A stretch of DNA of 64,000 nt from Chitinophagales bacterium (GTDB taxonomy: Bacteria > Bacteroidota > Bacteroidia > Chitinophagales > Saprospiraceae): positions 310,001-374,000 of the forward strand of contig JAAFJY010000002.1 of assembly GCA_013299105.1 (NCBI GenBank), written 5' to 3'. Positions within the stretch are counted from its first letter, which is position 1, and the number at the start of each line of letters is the position of its first letter. Positions 62,474 through 64,000 of the stretch are shown here, one piece after another. The notes under the pieces were generated by a model that searched no databases, had not been told where the DNA came from, and saw nothing but the letters and a program-made list of their open reading frames with translations. The position numbers and the translations under genes were made by a program.

Positions 62474-62515
62474 ACCTCAAAATGTAAACCACGAACCACC
62501 CGTATCCAAAGTTTT

Positions 62516-63640
62516 ATGGAAAAAATACAAATGGTTGACCTCAAACGACAGTACCTGCGCCTCAAAGACGAGATCGACGCAGGTATTCATGCCGTTTTGG
62601 ACAATACCGCTTACATCAACGGCCCACAAGTCAAAGCTTTTCAAGAACACCTGGAAAAATACCTGGGCGTAAAAGCCGTGATTCCTTGTGCCAATGGTAC
62701 CGATGCCTTGCAAATTGCGATGATGGCCCTGGACCTCAAGCCCGGAGACGAGGTCATCGTGCCCGCCTTCACCTATGTGGCCACCGCTGAAGTAATCGCT
62801 CTGCTCGGACTCACCCCAGTGATGGTTGATGTAGATTACGATACCTTCAACGTGACGGTAGGTCAGATCGCCGCAGCGATTACCCCCCGCACCAAGGCTA
62901 TTGTGCCCGTCAATCTTTTTGGCCAAAGCTGCGACTTGGAGCCCATCATGGCCCTGGCCAGAGAACAAGGCATCTGGGTAATTGAAGACAATGCCCAGGC
63001 CATCGGTGCCGATTTTACCTTCAACAATGGTACAAGCGTCAAAACCGGAGCCATCGGCCACATTGGCTGTACCTCGTTTTACCCTTCCAAAAACCTGGGC
63101 GCTTACGGCGACGGAGGTGCCATTTATACCAACGACGAAAACCTGGCCGCCAAAATGCGCATGATCGCCAATCACGGCCAAGTGAGGCGTTATTACCACG
63201 ATGTAGTAGGTGTCAATTCACGTTTGGACGGCATTCAAGCGGCGATTTTGAACGTAAAATTGGCCCGTTTGGACGAATTTGCTGCGGCCCGCCAGAAAGC
63301 TGCGACTTTTTACGACGCGCAACTGGCGGGTATTCCAGACTTGCTTCTGCCTAAAACCCACCCCAAATCCACCCACGTTTATCACCAATATACCTTACGG
63401 GTGAAAAATGGCAAACGGGGCGCTTTGGAAACGCATTTGCAGCAAGCCGGAATCCCCAGCATGATTTATTATCCAGTTCCACTTTATAACCAGGAGGCAT
63501 TCAAAGCGAGCACTACACCGAAAGCCCTGCCCGTAACCGAGCAGTTGTGTGAGGAAGTTTTGTCTTTGCCGATGCACACGGAGTTGGATGATGAGCAACT
63601 GAGTTACATCGTAAAAACCATCCAGAATTTCTTTGCTTAA
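62516..63640 (+). CDS. DegT/DnrJ/EryC1/StrS aminotransferase
   Basis: A 374-residue PLP-dependent sugar aminotransferase. PLP lysine Lys192 in TSFYPSKNLGAYGDGG; NGTDAL (60-65), PAFTYVAT (83-90) and EDNAQAIGA (157-165) are the family blocks. It makes amino sugars for surface glycans (WbpE-like). Together with the nucleotide-sugar dehydrogenase downstream it suggests a diaminouronic or similar acid. 32 bases separate its stop from the next start. Confidence 0.92.
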   Translation: MEKIQMVDLKRQYLRLKDEIDAGIHAVLDNTAYINGPQVKAFQEHLEKYLGVKAVIPCANGTDALQIAMMALDLKPGDEVIVPAFTYVATAEVIALLGLTPVMVDVDYDTFNVTVGQIAAAITPRTKAIVPVNLFGQSCDLEPIMALAREQGIWVIEDNAQAIGADFTFNNGTSVKTGAIGHIGCTSFYPSKNLGAYGDGGAIYTNDENLAAKMRMIANHGQVRRYYHDVVGVNSRLDGIQAAILNVKLARLDEFAAARQKAATFYDAQLAGIPDLLLPKTHPKSTHVYHQYTLRVKNGKRGALETHLQQAGIPSMIYYPVPLYNQEAFKASTTPKALPVTEQLCEEVLSLPMHTELDDEQLSYIVKTIQNFFA

Positions 63641-63671
63641 ACCCAGCTAATTTCCACCCAAAAACCATCAA

Positions 63672-64000
63672 GTGTACCAAAAACTGTTGAACAAATCATT
63701 GAAAATCTCGGTCCTGGGCCTTGGCTATGTGGGTTTGCCCCTGGCTTTGGCTTTGGCGAAGCGTTTTTCGGTGATTGGTTTCGACATCAACCACGAGCGC
63801 ATCCGCCTCATGCAGGCGGGAGTTGACCCGGCCAAGGAACTCTTACCGGATGATTTTGAGGGGGTGGACATCCTGTTTACCGCCGAGGAAGCTGATTTGG
63901 GAAAAGCCCATTTCCACATCGTGGCCGTACCAACCCCAATTGACGAGCACAAAAACCCCGACTTAGGGCCGCTGCTATTGGCCGCAAAGGTTTTATCCAA
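63672..64000 (+). CDS. Nucleotide-sugar dehydrogenase, 5' part (WbpO/TviB-like)
   Basis: An open frame runs off the window edge. It starts at GTG 63672 (upstream in-frame TAA at 63648; alternative TTG codons at 63687 and 63699). The visible 109 codons contain the Rossmann motif SVLGLGYVGLPLALALAKRF (about residues 13-32), FDINHERI and HIVAVPTPIDEHKNPDL, typical of UDP-N-acetyl-D-galactosamine/glucosamine dehydrogenases that make uronic acids for O-antigen or exopolysaccharide. Confidence 0.88.
   Translation, partial: MYQKLLNKSLKISVLGLGYVGLPLALALAKRFSVIGFDINHERIRLMQAGVDPAKELLPDDFEGVDILFTAEEADLGKAHFHIVAVPTPIDEHKNPDLGPLLLAAKVLS

Overview
The window looks like the chromosome of a Bacteroidota bacterium, most likely of the Saprospiria (Haliscomenobacter-like). 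This is inferred from gene content and signals: a SusC/SusD pair, the type IX secretion/gliding translocon SprA, many lipoproteins with short N-termini, no clear Shine-Dalgarno sites, and repeated matches to the Bacteroidota promoter -7 box TAnnTTTG. I recognise no phage genes, transposase genes, CRISPR array or rRNA.

Layout. 0-11 kb: an SDR dehydrogenase, a PQQ-type sugar dehydrogenase lipoprotein, susC-susD, a histidine kinase/response regulator pair and a J-domain protein. 11-20.6 kb is a minus-strand run: a small membrane protein with an HD-PycTM protein, TPR proteins, a zinc-ribbon coiled-coil protein, a Nif3-family protein, an ECF sigma/anti-sigma/Spy-like operon and a glycosyltransferase. 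21-26.7 kb: a NrtR-like Nudix regulator with a truncated copy of itself upstream, tryptophanase, an oriC-like cluster of DnaA boxes, a LysM lytic transglycosylase and a GH113-like glycosidase. 26.8-30.7 kb is the most unusual part: a self-contained transcription unit for a tRNA-like RNA with a 91-nt variable region, three copies of a conserved promoter, a 54-codon gene, a helical protein of unknown function, and about 1 kb of hairpin-rich DNA. 30.7-45.5 kb: lemA with two TPM-domain genes, ruvA, sprA (7.5 kb), a lysophospholipase-like hydrolase, radA and a DCC-family thiol oxidoreductase. 45.5-57 kb: membrane-protein/regulator genes, serA, two envelope proteins, a small decayed accessory segment (HNH nuclease, pseudogene) flanked by copies of the accC 3' end, and the fabH-efp-accB-accC operon. 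57-64 kb: a carboxylesterase, an AAA/PD-(D/E)XK protein and the start of a surface-polysaccharide cluster (winged-helix/nucleotidyltransferase-like regulator, L-2-hydroxyglutarate oxidase, DegT aminotransferase, nucleotide-sugar dehydrogenase) that runs off the right edge.

How genes work together. FabH, AccB and AccC act at the start of fatty-acid synthesis. SusC/SusD import a glycan or other polymer. The sigma/anti-sigma set and the two-component pair are envelope-type sensing modules. LemA and the TPM proteins form a recurrent membrane-associated set. Intergenic DNA carries three repeat types: a 133-bp palindromic element (three copies, arms kept paired by compensating changes), heptameric TTGAARR-type tandem repeats, and many perfect hairpin terminators. 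All functions are assigned by reading the sequence; no database search was run.
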